Shown here: positions 51,456 to 63,316 of the stretch, one piece after another
Layout: the number at the start of each line of letters is the position of its first letter
Numbering within the stretch: the stretch's first letter is position 1
Source: Mermis nigrescens
Lineage: Eukaryota; Nematoda; Enoplea; Mermithida; Mermithidae
Reading direction: 5' to 3'
DNA length: 64,000 bases
NCBI GenBank assembly: GCA_036768485.1
Contig: JAVLUZ010000255.1
Location: 186,001 to 250,000, forward strand
Notes under the pieces: generated by a model
What the model saw: only the letters and a program-made list of their open reading frames with translations
Told to the model about the DNA's origin: nothing
The model's database searches: none
Made by a program: the position numbers and the translations under genes

Positions 51456-53340
51456 TAAAACTGATTACTTGGTCAGAAAGTTAGGCTATACATCAAATTT
51501 TGACTCTTGGGTTTTTAATCTATTAAACCTGTGAAGGCAGCTGAGTGATCATACCATATTGGTCATTTTTTTACATATAAATTAATGACTTTTAAGCTGG
51601 GAGTCCTTCAAACAGTAACGTGTTTCCTGAATATTTTTTTATCTGATAGTCAGGCTCGAAAAGCTGTTGAGGTTTCCTCACAGATTCTGACCCAATAATA
51701 ATGTTCAAGCCAGCCTTATACATTATTTGCTTTGCTAAATGTTTCTGTTTTGTGCAATGGATTTTATCGCCCTTTCCTATAGCTTGCTAGTCTACACTGT
51801 TGTCAGCTTTTGCTATCCCCATTATAATAGCATGAGCTAATAACAATTTATCAGTAAATGTTATTTTAATAAATTTTTGCTATCTTTGCAGACGTGTTCT
51901 ACACTCATAGTCCTTCCTGTCCCTGTTTATCTACCTGCAATTACACAGAAACGGACATGCCTTCATCAAAACAAAACTTCTTATTAGGATAGATGAACCA
52001 CTCAATCACACTAAAAATTTTAATTAACTGACATGGTAGCGTTCTGTAAAATGGATTATTGCAGGTGTTCCTAAGCTAGGATGTCTAATATCAAATTCAA
52101 CCATGCTATCATATTAATATTTGTATAGCATTTTTTATGTTGTATCACCAAAGATTGCACTGAAAACACTTAAATTTTTAACTACTTTTTGAGAATTTCA
52201 ATAGAAACACACTAGATTCACACTTAAATCTTTGAACATGCCTACTTGACAATTTGTCAGTAGTATTGCAATCAACAATATCCATTTTTTAAAGCATCTA
52301 TTTAATCATCATATTTATAGGCAATTTTTTTGTAAATTTGGAAAATATTTTTGTGAAGTTGTGAAATATTTTTGTGAAGTTGTGAAATATTTTTGTCAAG
52401 TTGTGACTTGTTTTTATAAAACTGTGTTGAGTCATCTTTTCTGTAGCATTTCCTAGGCAGGAAAAGTGACTTATATGTAGTATATAAGACATGGCGTCTA
52501 CCGTTTAGACAACTATTTCTATTCTAGAGCAGTTCTCTGTTGACGAGATTAACATCAAAATTACTCACTGCTCTGTGTTCCTCAAATCCAGTCAAGCAGA
52601 ATGAGTCAAGCAATTGAATTACATGAAATACTTCTTTAAAACCAGTAAGAAGCTACAACAAAATACGGACATTGTATATCTCAAAGCGTATTTCAGCAAG
52701 AAAGTGGTTTAAATAAGCACTTCTTCAAAAACAGAATGTGAAATCGAACTATTTATTAGTAAACGCTTTGCTTAAAGCTTGTTACATTGGCAAAAGCTGC
52801 TTCCTACCACCAAACAAAGTCGAGAGGCAACAACAGACAATGAGAACTTTATCAAGAAACTACAAATGATGTTGATGAGAATTCCATTTGGCTATCAATG
52901 TTGTTGTAATCGTCATCTATAAAGCATAGTTAAAATCATTTTGTATGCAATGTACAGCTCATACTCTCTTTTTGCTATTAAGAGACCAAGTTCTCTGCTT
53001 GTAAATAATAAACATGTTACATTCCTTACTTTGTATATAAGCCCATGAAACAATTATGTGTCTCATACATGCACTTTCTTTCTACAGGCTCATAAAATTT
53101 GCAAAGATTAATTTGATAGCCTAAATTAGCAGATCCTACAAACAATTGAGGCTGCACTCAGGAAACATCGGTTTTTGAATTTATAGCATTTTCTAAAAAT
53201 AGTTTGCAACAGCATATCTATGCATATTTATAACCATACCAATTGATACAAAAAGAAATGAGATATGATAGTGCTTTGCAGAAAATCAATACCGTTACAG
53301 CAAAATAAAGAATGTTTCACTCATAGAAAGGCTTCTTGGT
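51456..53340. other. Decayed Polinton interior
   Basis: No protein motif recognised with confidence. The N-terminal half and Walker A motif of the ATPase should lie toward the right end of this stretch but I did not find them. A tandem 'gaaatatttttgtgaagttgt' repeat is at 52345-52405. Confidence 0.4.
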
Positions 53341-53369
53341 TCTAGTCATTTGAAAGACTTAAGCCCTGC

Positions 53370-53651
53370 TCCACAACTTTTGAGACTTGATGATCAGATG
53401 CAGGAGAGCAAAGGTAATGTGCAAATTGTACAAATGTGTGCTAGAAGCTGTGCCCACTAGAGCATTATTTACATAGTCCGAAACTTGTTTTTTGAGAAGC
53501 TGAGAATTTCACTTATAAATTCGAATTACATAGTTTTATTTAGAAATCCTGCAGATCAGCTGCAAGCCAAAGCTTTGTCTTGTCAGCTTTATTCTACTAA
53601 TCCTGAATGCTTTCTAGAAGCATATTCTGATGCTATTTCTAAAAACCACAG

Positions 53652-53660
<9 letters not shown>
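53370..53660 (+). pseudogene. Polinton packaging ATPase (FtsK/A32-like), C-terminal fragment
   Basis: Contains LRLDDQMQES, the Walker B-type block (from about 53379), then one in-frame stop near 53459, then IIYIVRNLF and [18 protein letters not shown], a very typical block of this ATPase in Polintons, then [11 protein letters not shown]. The ATPase is thought to pump DNA into capsids. A 280-bp TA array cuts the C-terminus at 53652. Confidence 0.8.
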
Positions 53661-53934
<274 letters not shown>

Positions 53935-54167
53935 GCAAGATAGAATCAGAGAGATGCGCTTCTAAATACTGCAAGCAGAGGCCAAATTCCTTGTCTTTGT
54001 GACTGCACACAGAATATTTTAAACGGCAATACTCTTATTTCTGAAAAAGATAATTGAAAACTGTGACGATATCAAAATCAAATTAGGTTTTTGACAAACA
54101 ATAAGGTGGCAAGAATAAGCGACAAGAAGGATATTCTCATACAAAATGCTTTTTTCTTACCTATCTT

Positions 54168-54660
54168 ACTCACTCCAATACTGTCTATTGTTGGTAGTTC
54201 ATAGAAAAAATGATTTTATTACCAGCTGATAAAGCTTAACCCTCTAAACCTGTTGACGTTTTGTTGAATTCTTTAAACACTGAAATGCAGAAAATAATCA
54301 ATAATTACAGTATTTCTCGTGAAATTAAGCTTGCAAAACATAATCAAGTGCTTGGTTAGTATCAAATATTACAGAAAAAGAAGCACCAACCATACAAAAT
54401 TGACATTATTGAAGTAAGCACATCTGATGATGAAATACTATGAGGAATACCACAAGCACAATATCTAGCAGCTAAAACACTTTTACACTATATTCAAACT
54501 AGTCTTTATATTGAAGTAGAACATGGCGAGCTGGTTTTTACTGGTCGGACAATTTATGGCTCAAATATTTTAGATTAAGTACATGATTTGGCTTGAGAGC
54601 AAAAGACTATTGGTAAACTTCCTGGTACAATAGAGCGAACTGGAAACACTTAATCAAATA
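54168..54660 (+). pseudogene. Conserved Polinton protein of unknown function, broken
   Basis: Fragments with LNTEMQKIINNYSIS near 54275-54320 and LLHYIQTSLYIEVEHGEL, then TGRTIYGSNILD, near 54480-54578. Similar proteins lie upstream of the capsid genes in many Polintons. Several stops. The match is from memory of the family pattern only. Confidence 0.6.
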
Positions 54661-54931
54661 AATATTTCAATCAAGAGTATTGGCAAAGAAGGAGGAATGT
54701 AAATCTTTGTAGGTGTATGGAGCAATGCAAATTTTGATTGAGGTGTAAGTCTATAAATACTATGTTACATACCTTTTTTATTAGTAATCAATAAAAATGC
54801 ATGTACAATTTATTGCTGATGTTTTGAGTATTTGGCTAGAGCACTACAGGGGGCTGGCGCTCCAAATGGATTACAGGTTAGAATAGTTTAGAGGTATTCC
54901 CTACCAGTGAGGCCTTAGCCTGGATAGTTTT

Positions 54932-55150
54932 TTCAAGTCTCTTTTTAGAATGGCAGTCTCTGTTTTAAGATCTATAAGTAAAGGCATTGGTAAACATGCC
55001 CTAGTGGCAGGAGCAAATATTGCTTAAGATAATGCCCAACAAATATCGCTTTTTTAGGCAACTAAGGAGCATTTAAAACAAAGCAGCACAGCTTCTCAAA
55101 GAAGCCTCTAGAGCCGTTAAACAGCAGGGCGGTGATTTTGGGACCTAACC
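54932..55150 (+). pseudogene. Polinton minor capsid-type protein, fragment
   Basis: FKSLFRMAVSVLRSISKGIG, then KHALVAGANIA, then stops. A basic, glycine- and alanine-rich protein with a LF+KA-type start commonly precedes the major capsid gene in Polintons. It lies 55 bp upstream of the capsid start. Confidence 0.6.
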
Positions 55151-55204
55151 AAAGTCTATAAATACTCCAACAGATGATGTTTTCTCTAAATTTTATCAAC
55201 CACA

Positions 55205-56245
55205 ATGGCACTAATAGACACAAAATTACTACCAAGCATAGAAGGTCATCTTGATTTCTTCACGGTTCCCCTAACACAGGTAGCTAAAAAGGGGTTTTGG
55301 GGGCAGCTTGAGTTCGATAGTGCGGACAAATACATATATGGATTATTTCTTGAATCAGAGCTTAAGTATGAATATGACGCTAAAAATTAACACCTCCTAT
55401 TGGCTCTTTATTTTCATGAAAGTGTGCTAATGTTGGCAGTAAAGATCATGAAGCCTCTAAAGAGTGCGCATAATTGTTCAAGTACAAAAATTTTGTAGAG
55501 GTATCAGCACCTTCACATATTGACAAAATTTTACAAGATTGATACGAGTATATGCTTAATTTCAATGACTTCCGCCTAACACTACACATAAACAGTAATG
55601 CATTTATTTTTTAGTTTTTAAGACCTTAACATTGACCTATAGATTGAATAGATGAAGTTCGTTATTAGAAAAGTAGAAGTCTTATACAGCATTCATCTAG
55701 CTCTAGAACAGACAATGTTGCAAAATACAGCAAAATACCTAATCAGATGAGTAGCAATTAACCAATTGACATGTTGGTAATCCTGCAAGAGAAACACTTA
55801 ATTTTATGTCATTTACTGGGCAATTACCTAGATGCATGGTTTTTACATGTGTTGATGGAAGAGCATACAAAGGAAGCCTTTCAAAATCATCATTCAATTT
55901 CTAACCATTGAGCAGAAATGAGGTTAGAGTAACATGCAGAGGTCATGCTTTTCCTGAGCATCCACTGAATATTTCATTAAAGCCGGATAGATATCTACAG
56001 GTTTTTAATCAGATGATTGAGGCACTAGATATTAGTTGTAAAGGAAACTTTATCAGCAGAGAATAGTTTATAAACTGGTCATTTTTCTTTGTTTTTGACT
56101 TAATGCCTGATGAGGATGACAGTGGCTACTGGGATTCAGTGAGAGAAGGAACCATTAGTGTTCACATAAAATTTAGTGAAAAACCACCTGATTCAGGAGT
56201 ATAAATCATCATATATGCAGAATTTGATAATTTAATATTGTTTGA
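55205..56245 (+). pseudogene. Polinton major capsid protein, broken
   Basis: Begins at ATG 55205 with LPSIEGHLDFFTVPLTQ, the standard start of Polinton double jelly-roll capsid proteins. Decayed middle blocks follow, such as FTGQLPRCMVFTCVDG (about 55806-55860). It ends with FSEKPPDSG and IIYAEFDNLILFDENIN (about 56170-56257), the typical last strand. Several stops and shifts lie between, starting with TAA at 55388. Such proteins form icosahedral shells in related viruses; there is no evidence of particles here. Confidence 0.85.
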
Positions 56246-56249
56246 TGAA

Positions 56250-56700
56250 AATATAAACCAATTTCTGATTACAACTCCTATAAACACAAACACTAACCAA
56301 ATATTTCTAATTCTTAAAAACGATAAAAGAATGGTATATTTTTGGGAGTTTCCCACCATATCTTTTGCTGCCAACAAAAATTACCCTGCAGCCATCATAC
56401 TAAATTTAGACAGTAGCAATGAATACTGGCTCATCACTGGGTTGCATTATGTTTTGACAATATGAGACAATGCAAATATTTTTACAGTTATAGGCAAAAA
56501 CGCCTTACCTATGTCAGAAACTATATCAGTGATGCATTTGCTTATACATACAAAAATATGCATATACATGGATTTTTCTCAACAACATTCGCCCATATGT
56601 GTATTTACTTTTTATTTTGGCGCTGTTAAGGCGTTTCTTTCAAAAAATATTATATTATATAAGCAGAATGAAGAAATTTATAGTTACTTTGATCAATTTA
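56250..56700 (+). pseudogene. Polinton adenovirus-type cysteine protease, broken
   Basis: The first part (open 56238-56462) shows NYPAAIILNLDSSN and the His block TGLHYV, where the family usually has GxHW. After a shift, FDNMRQ and then GFFSTTFAHMCIYFLFWRC (about 56560-56625) correspond to the C-terminal block. In this family that block holds the nucleophilic Cys in CGxxC; here Phe stands at the first position. The enzyme matures capsid proteins in relatives. Dead here by frame breaks and the missing Cys. Confidence 0.75.
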
Positions 56701-56710
56701 AAATATAAAC

Positions 56711-57483
56711 ATGGATCCTAAACAATTCTTTCTCATACTACCAGGGAATTCCGACTTTTCCAAAACTGCCTCCAGCTTTACAACTAGGCTGCACAGGCAA
56801 ATTACACTAAATCGTGGATAGGAAGTTAGACTGGCTGAAATCACTTATGGCAACACCCGGCACAATGTGAATAGCAGACAAAATATGTTACAATTTTTTG
56901 TGTTAAAAATAACCTGAGACTTAGGATGTTCATTCCACAGCCAGGTATCAGTACATTTCTGATCTTGTCGAAACAATAAATAATGCCATCAAATAGCAGG
57001 TTTGAAAGGAAACTATGACTATACTCCACACATTAGCTTTAACTATTATGAGAATAGGTCATTTTGTAATCTTACACTAAACACAGAGTATGTTCAGAAT
57101 ATAAAGCTAACAAAGCATTTGACTTATATGCTAGTTTTTTAGAACGACAGCTCATTACTCTAAATTATAAACATAAGAATAACAACATGTCTATAACTGC
57201 CTAACATTCTACTAATATGCTAGGTGGAATGCATACCTTTTTCATATATTGTGACATAATTGCACTTCAAATTGTAGGTAATGTGTTCGCACCATTATTG
57301 CAGGTTGTTAACATTGGAAGAAATTATGCAGATATTGTAAATCATTCATATATTAGCCCTCATTATATCTCAGTTCTAAAAAATGCGTTCAATACCATAG
57401 AAATTCATCTTAAAAGCGGTTCAGATGGGCTGGTTCCATTTAAGTTCCAAAAAACGATTATAAAACTTCATTACAGGCGCTAG
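56711..57483 (+). pseudogene. Polinton penton-type (single jelly-roll) protein, broken
   Basis: Starts MDPKQFFLILPGNSDF, with RLAEITYGNT soon after, the usual N-terminus of this protein. The C-terminal part at 57217-57483 is open and clear: IYCDIIALQIVGN, APLLQVV, HYISVLKNAFNTIEIHLKS, then VPFKFQKTIIKLHYR. Stops in the middle break the frame. It follows the protease directly, as in complete Polintons. Confidence 0.85.
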
Positions 57484-57721
57484 AACACATATATTCTCAT
57501 GATTTAAAACAATTCAACTAGTCAATTGTTTCTTAAACACGATATCTGCAGTGGACTTTAAATACCTTAACCAGTCCGAAGCATTCTGTGAATGACTGAA
57601 AACGTTGGAGAATGTCTCAAGAGATGTGTGATTGCTTTTTTGAGATAGTTTTGATTTTCGAGTAGAATTGAGAGTTTAAGTCATTTTGTAAAAAGTGTAA
57701 AAAAACTGATGAGATTGTTAA

Positions 57722-58282
57722 CTCTTGCGTTCCTGGGAACTAAGATAGCATCCTAGCCGATCACTTTTTTTGTGATTTATTCCATTGTATGTTTTGTATG
57801 ACTACAAAACTTTGTCTAGCCTCATTTTGGACCTAGTTACGTCATTTAAAATATTCAAGCTAGTAAATAAAAATATACATCCTAAAAGATCAGCATATTT
57901 TCATGATTATAACATAAAAACTTAAATTACAAAAAAAGTTTTGGCTAATGATTAGTACAAGATTGGTGGGATTCTGCTTTTTAACCAGCTACTACAGTCC
58001 TAAAATGATATTCTAGTCAACTTAAATATACTATTTGTATTTATTTTATGCATATCCACCTCATGCCTATGCTTAAGCTTGATAGCGGTTTTTTTAGTTA
58101 TAACTTCTTACCAAGATATTCCAGCAAGAAATGACAAGCATATTCGAAAAGAGCATAAAAAACCGCACAAAATGACATTAATATTTGCTATTTTGAGTGA
58201 GACTAAGTACATTTTAACCAGGCTAGGACAACGTTCTAGCACAGGAACCTTTGACTTCAAAAAACACACAGGAATGCGAGGG
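57722..58282 (+). mobile_element. piggyBac-type non-autonomous element M3
   Basis: 561 bp flanked by TTAA (57718-57721, 58283-58286) with ends CTCTTGCGTTCC and GGAATGCGAGGG. Same orientation as M1. It inserted in the Polinton after that element was in place. Confidence 0.92.
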
Positions 58283-58399
58283 TTAATGGCATGAAAGGAG
58301 AAGTGAAGTTTCTAGAAAATGAAGTAAAATGTAGGCATAAAGAAGATTTGAGTATAAATCTGATGAGATTTTAAGCTGTTTGGCTCTATTAATAACACG

Positions 58400-58682
58400 A
58401 ACAATTTTAAATGCTCCTCGGTTTATAAAGAAAATTGTGAACTAGCGGATTTGAACCGCCTATTATCCAATCATTAGTCAACGCCTCCCTCACTGGTGCC
58501 ATGCACGCGTTTTATTAAGCACATGTGCGTTGCTGCCTGCTTCCAATGCTCACGTAACGCCAATACCTTAACATTGCTACACCAGTTTACCTCACGGAGT
58601 ATATTTTTAAGTTATTGTCTATGTTATAACAGTCTATCCTTCAGTGTTGCTCATCAGGCTGCCGGCCATAACTACCAGTACT
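58400..58682 (-). repeat. Polinton right terminal inverted repeat
   Basis: Reverse complement of 49885-50180, ending ...CTACCAGTACT. On the minus strand it contains GGCGGTTCAAATCCGCT (58442-58460), a good tRNA-like T-arm. Confidence 0.85.
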
Positions 58683-59991
58683 AGTCTGATCGAAGGCGGC
58701 TTTAATCCGCTCTACCATAAGTTTATCAGCATTCTTTTCAAAGATATCTTGACTCTTTGTCTGAAAAAGTTTGTAAAGCCTCATGTTAGCTCCACATACT
58801 TAGTTTTTAATGCTTTAGCTCTATGTGATTGCATATAGCAGAAGGAAAAGAGCATTTTTGCAGTGATATCACAATATTAAGATGAGAAAATAGGGTTTTG
58901 TAAAGAAACTTAGTGGTTTATATCTTTAAAAAGTATATTAGCATCCCCTATTTGTGTTAAATGCAAATTAAATCTATTTTCTCTTCTTTTTGCAAGGATG
59001 TCCACATTCTAGTTGGTGAAATTTCAACGATCCTTTTTGGGCACAAAAATTGCGGATATGCATTGAAAAAATCATTTTTTGGCATTTTTGATCATTCATT
59101 CTAGAGCATAAAAAAATAAAGAATTCTTGAAAAAAACATCAAAAAATCGACCAAATTGATCAAAATATAGGTGAATACATTAATATATGGCTTAAAGCGC
59201 CTAAAATCTTACACTTTTGAGCAATCAATAGCTAAAAACGCTTGAAAAGCACTTTTTCTACGAATTTCGAGGAAATTTAGGAGACTTTCGAAAAATCGTC
59301 TATACTGGGACGAAGAATTTCCGCAGGGGCTTAAAATTTTTCAGGCGAAAAACAAAATCCGCCAACTCCAAAATCCTATAAGATCATGTATAATGTCCAC
59401 CTGATGCCTATCCTTTTTGCATTAAAGTTGCATTCTAATTGTAACTCTTAAAGAAATCAGTTTCATGAGAAATAAAATACATATTTTAAGAATGAGCTTG
59501 AAAAATCACGCAAACCAAAGGAAGGATTGCTGAAGTATATAATGGATGTATTTAAAGATACACTAGAACAGTGTTCTATAATAGTAACCTGGAGAATGAA
59601 TCATATTGGTGAAGAGAGGATTAAGGCGACCGTCTCCTCCATTGCCTCAAAAGGATTATGGAGATAAAGAATGTATAAGTACTCTACAATGATTTTCGGC
59701 CATCAGTCACTATTTCTCACATTTTTCCAGCGTTTTGCGCCGGATATTACCTATTTATTTCATTCATGCACTCTAGTTGCAGCCAGGGATCCATATTTAC
59801 TGCGGCCTTCTTCAATTTTGGTAATCAATTCTCAAAATTTTATGCACTTAGTGTTAAATGATGGAATAGGGGTTGTGTCAATTGCACATACAAGGTAACG
59901 GAGAAATTAAAGTCTCTAATTTTTGCACTAGAACTTATGTTGCTTGAAAATAGCTAACATGAAAGAACATGACGTGCTTTGTTCCTAATCT
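58683..59991. other. Intron 2 of copy B, resumed
   Basis: From about 58840 the sequence is again collinear with copy A (6030 onward: 'gcagtgatatca', 'gatgagaaaatagg', 'caccolinear' block 'cacctgatgcctatc', 'gattaaggcgaccgt'). 58725-58840 also resembles 32160-32290. No exon seen. Confidence 0.65.
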
Positions 59992-62500
59992 TAGGTAGCG
60001 CGTAAGCGCGTACCTATAATATACTTGGGTACCCCTAACATCTGTGCACCCCCTACAGCTATAACGGGACACTTCTGGAAGGTGCGGTTTTTTTTTAAAG
60101 AAAGATAATAAAAAAATTCGTTGCCTGTGTTTTTTTGTTTTTCTTGAAACCTCAAAACTGACTGTGTAAAGAAGGTGTAAAGTTTTTGTGTAACGTTATA
60201 ACATAGGACCAATTTTGGGACCTTTTTACTGCGGCATGTGGACAACTGAGTATTGATGACTTGAAGAATTGAACAGCATAGGATAATAGAGGGATGAATT
60301 CTACAGATGGCGCTTTTTTAGTTTTTGAAATTCGCATTAGTTATCGAATGGCAGTGTAAAGAGTGCGAAAATCTGGGGGTGAAAAAGCACTTTTTGGTCG
60401 AGTTTTCAACCTGCTTATGTCCGATACTAACTCCGGCTTTCGAGTTTTTTAAAATGTTTTCTGACAGAAATGTAGAGCGGCTCAAGGGCTACATTCTGCA
60501 TATAAGCAAACTCTTATATGCTCTATGGTGAGTTAGATCCTGGGGTTTAAAGTTTACACTCTAGTGGATGGTGTAAAAAAACGCATTTTAAATAAGATTT
60601 CTCTGCCAAATTATCCCGCTCATGAATCAGGGTGAATTGAATACAGCAGTAATAAAGTTCCTTTCAGGGGCTACACATCGCAGCAAACCGCATTTAAAAA
60701 AACGCAATATTGAGTTATTTATGGGGGTGTAAAGTTCGAAATCAGAGGTAAAAAATGGGCGAAAAAACACGTTTTTTCCGAATTTTGATTAATAAATCTA
60801 CCAAATAATTTTTGCAAGAGAATTTTGGCACACAGGAATGTACTACGATTTAAAAGCTACAAATTGTACTAAACCGAATTTCTTTAAACTCAATAGGGAG
60901 TTCGGTACGGAATTTTAAAGTTTACAGTGTTCTAAATGATGGAAAATACGTTTTTGTTGCTTTTTTTGTTCGCCACTTTCTCCGTCCAGAAGTCGGGATA
61001 AGTCCAATAGAATAAAAATAAAGTGCTTTATATCGGGTGCATGTCAAAGCAAATTGTGTATACATAAATATTTAGCGAGTGTAAAGTCAAAAATTTGGTG
61101 TTTAAAATGCGTTTTTGTCTTGTTTTTTCTGCCTGCTTCTCCGGTTATGAGTCAGGGACACGATTATCAAGTCTAGAAATGGACCAGGAAACAAATTTGA
61201 TATGCAAGTCTGGCGCGTATGTTTACACTCTACAGTGTTGTACAGTGATTTACACCTATTGTTAGTTTGCCCATAGAACATTATGGAGACATAATTTTTT
61301 TCATAAATATTAATCGTAATATCGGAACAATATCAAAATTACGATTCTGACCAAAATCTCCTTTACACTAGGTGTTTACATGAAGTTTACACTACAAATG
61401 TATTTATCTTCGTTTTTGAGCATTCCAGAAACCTAATTTTCTCCTGGAGTCTAGAAATTTTCAAAGAATCAAATGTGAGACGTCACGTAGGCGCGTTTGT
61501 TTACAACCAACAGTGATGTAAAGTAGTTTACACTCATTGTTTATTTGTCCTCAGACCATTGTAGACATGCAATTTTTTCATAAATGTTGATAATAATATC
61601 CGAGTAATATCAGATTTACAAATCGAATAAAGTCCTCTTTACACTAGGCGGTTGTGAAAAGTTTACACTGCTAATCAATCTTCGTTCTAGAGCTTTGCGA
61701 AAACCTGAATTTTTTGCCGAAATCTGAAAATTTACATGGAATCAAATAAGGGACGTCAGCTCGGCGCGTTTGTTTACACTCGACAGTGATGTAAAGTGGT
61801 TTAATCTTCGTTCTAGAGCTTTGCAAAAACCTAAATTTTTTGCCGAAATCTGAAAATTTACATGGAATCAAATAAGGGACGTCAGCTGGGCGCGTTTGTT
61901 TACACTCAACAGTGATGTAAAGTGGTTTACATCTTTGTCTATTTGTCATTAAATCGTTATGGAGACATAATTTTTTCATGAATGTTGATCGTAATATCCG
62001 AGTAATATTGAATTTACAAATCCGACTAAAATCTTCTTCACACTCGTTGCTAGTGTAAAGTTTACACTATGTAATAAGCTTCATTCTAGAGCCTCACGGT
62101 AACTTATTTTTTCCCTAAAGTCGTAAAATATATATGGAAACAGATGTGATACGTCTGCTAGGGGCGCATGAAGAGTAGTGTAAAGTGATTAACACCTAAT
62201 GTTAATTTGTTCTTAGAACATTATAGAGCTTTCATTTCTTAATAAATGCTGATCGTTATATCAGAGCAATATCAAAATTATTAATCCCACTAAAATTCTT
62301 TACACTCTTGTGTAAAGTTTAAAATGTAAATTAAGTTTAGCTCTAGAAAGTTTTGGAAGCATATTTCTTTACAGGATGTTCTATGTAACATAAGAATTAC
62401 CAATCAGAATGTTTGTTTCTTCTACAGCTAGTAGCTGTGTAAAGTTTAAACCATTCAATTATTAGAAGAACCGCACAGTGAATGGAATCTAGTATTGTAT
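59992..62500 (+). mobile_element. T-family repeat T7 (longest copy)
   Basis: Opens with GGTAGCGCG...CGCGTACC (59994-60014) and 'tataatatacttgggtaccc'. Many blocks carry 'gtgtaaagtttacact', 'attacgattctgac' and 'ttttgagc...aaacctaat' in quasi-tandem order with a larger period of about 270 bp toward the right. It closely follows T6 for the first 1.3 kb. No coding recognised; the repeat-derived frames are not genes. Confidence 0.75.
61681..61930. repeat. Two-copy 126-bp tandem repeat in T7
   Basis: 61681-61806 and 61807-61930 are nearly identical ('ttcgttctagagctttgc...gtgatgtaaagtggttta'). 126 is a multiple of three, which makes a misleading repetitive open frame on the minus strand. Confidence 0.95.
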
Positions 62501-62508
62501 TTCCAAAT

Positions 62509-63316
62509 CTTGCTAATTAAAAGTAGGGTACTAGCAAAGAAAAATGCTCCGATGGAACAAAAAAGGGGAATATACTTGGGATTGTGAATTATCGAGGATG
62601 TAAAAGGAGGGGACTAGGAATGTCCCTATGTTATATGCCAAAAATCGCAAAATGTGTTAAAAATCAGACTTTCTCTAAACAATGCAAAAAATCGAAGTAT
62701 ATTCTGCGGCCTTTGAAAAATGTAAAAGTTTAGTGAACAATTGTTGTAGACATGTGTAGAAGAGTATCTACATAAGGTCTGTTGCACGTCAGCTTCCGTG
62801 TTTCCTACTGCTTTGAACCAACAATATCATCGATTGTCTTGAATGCATCGATATGTACTATTTCATTCAATTCGCTTAGCTACTGCATTGCTAATTCGCT
62901 GCTTTTTTCAATCAATTTTTTGGTAATTTGAATATTGCTTGCACTTTGACACTTAGAATGGCTGTATCTGCTAAGTGACATGCTTAGTAATAATGAAATA
63001 CGAACAACTTAATTATGATTTGTTAACAGCATTTCACTTTCAGTCACATTATTAAGCAACTCAAAGTTGAATGAAGTCTGCAAAAAGTTGCATTACGTAA
63101 TATGCTTTTAAGATATTATGTCAATCAGAGAAAATTATTTTAAAATAATACGTTTTTTCAGAGACCGCAGAATATACTTCGATTTTTTGCATTGTTTAGA
63201 GAAAGTCTGATTTTTAACATATTTTGCGATTTTTGGCATATAACTCCGATAATTCACAATCCCAAGTATATTCCCCTTTTTTGTTCCATCGGAGCATTTT
63301 TCTTTGCTATAATATA
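62509..63316. mobile_element. A-family long-TIR element A5
   Basis: The left arm begins 'tgctaattaaaagtagggta' (62511) and runs to 62722; the right arm is 63158-63316. The centre contains both the segment shared with 1-180 and 36240-36440 (62790-62940) and the segment shared inverted with A1 (62935-63150). Confidence 0.85.

Noticed and set aside
61671..61979. Minus-strand frame with a repeated 42-residue block
   Set aside because: Explained by the 126-bp tandem duplication in noncoding T-family DNA.
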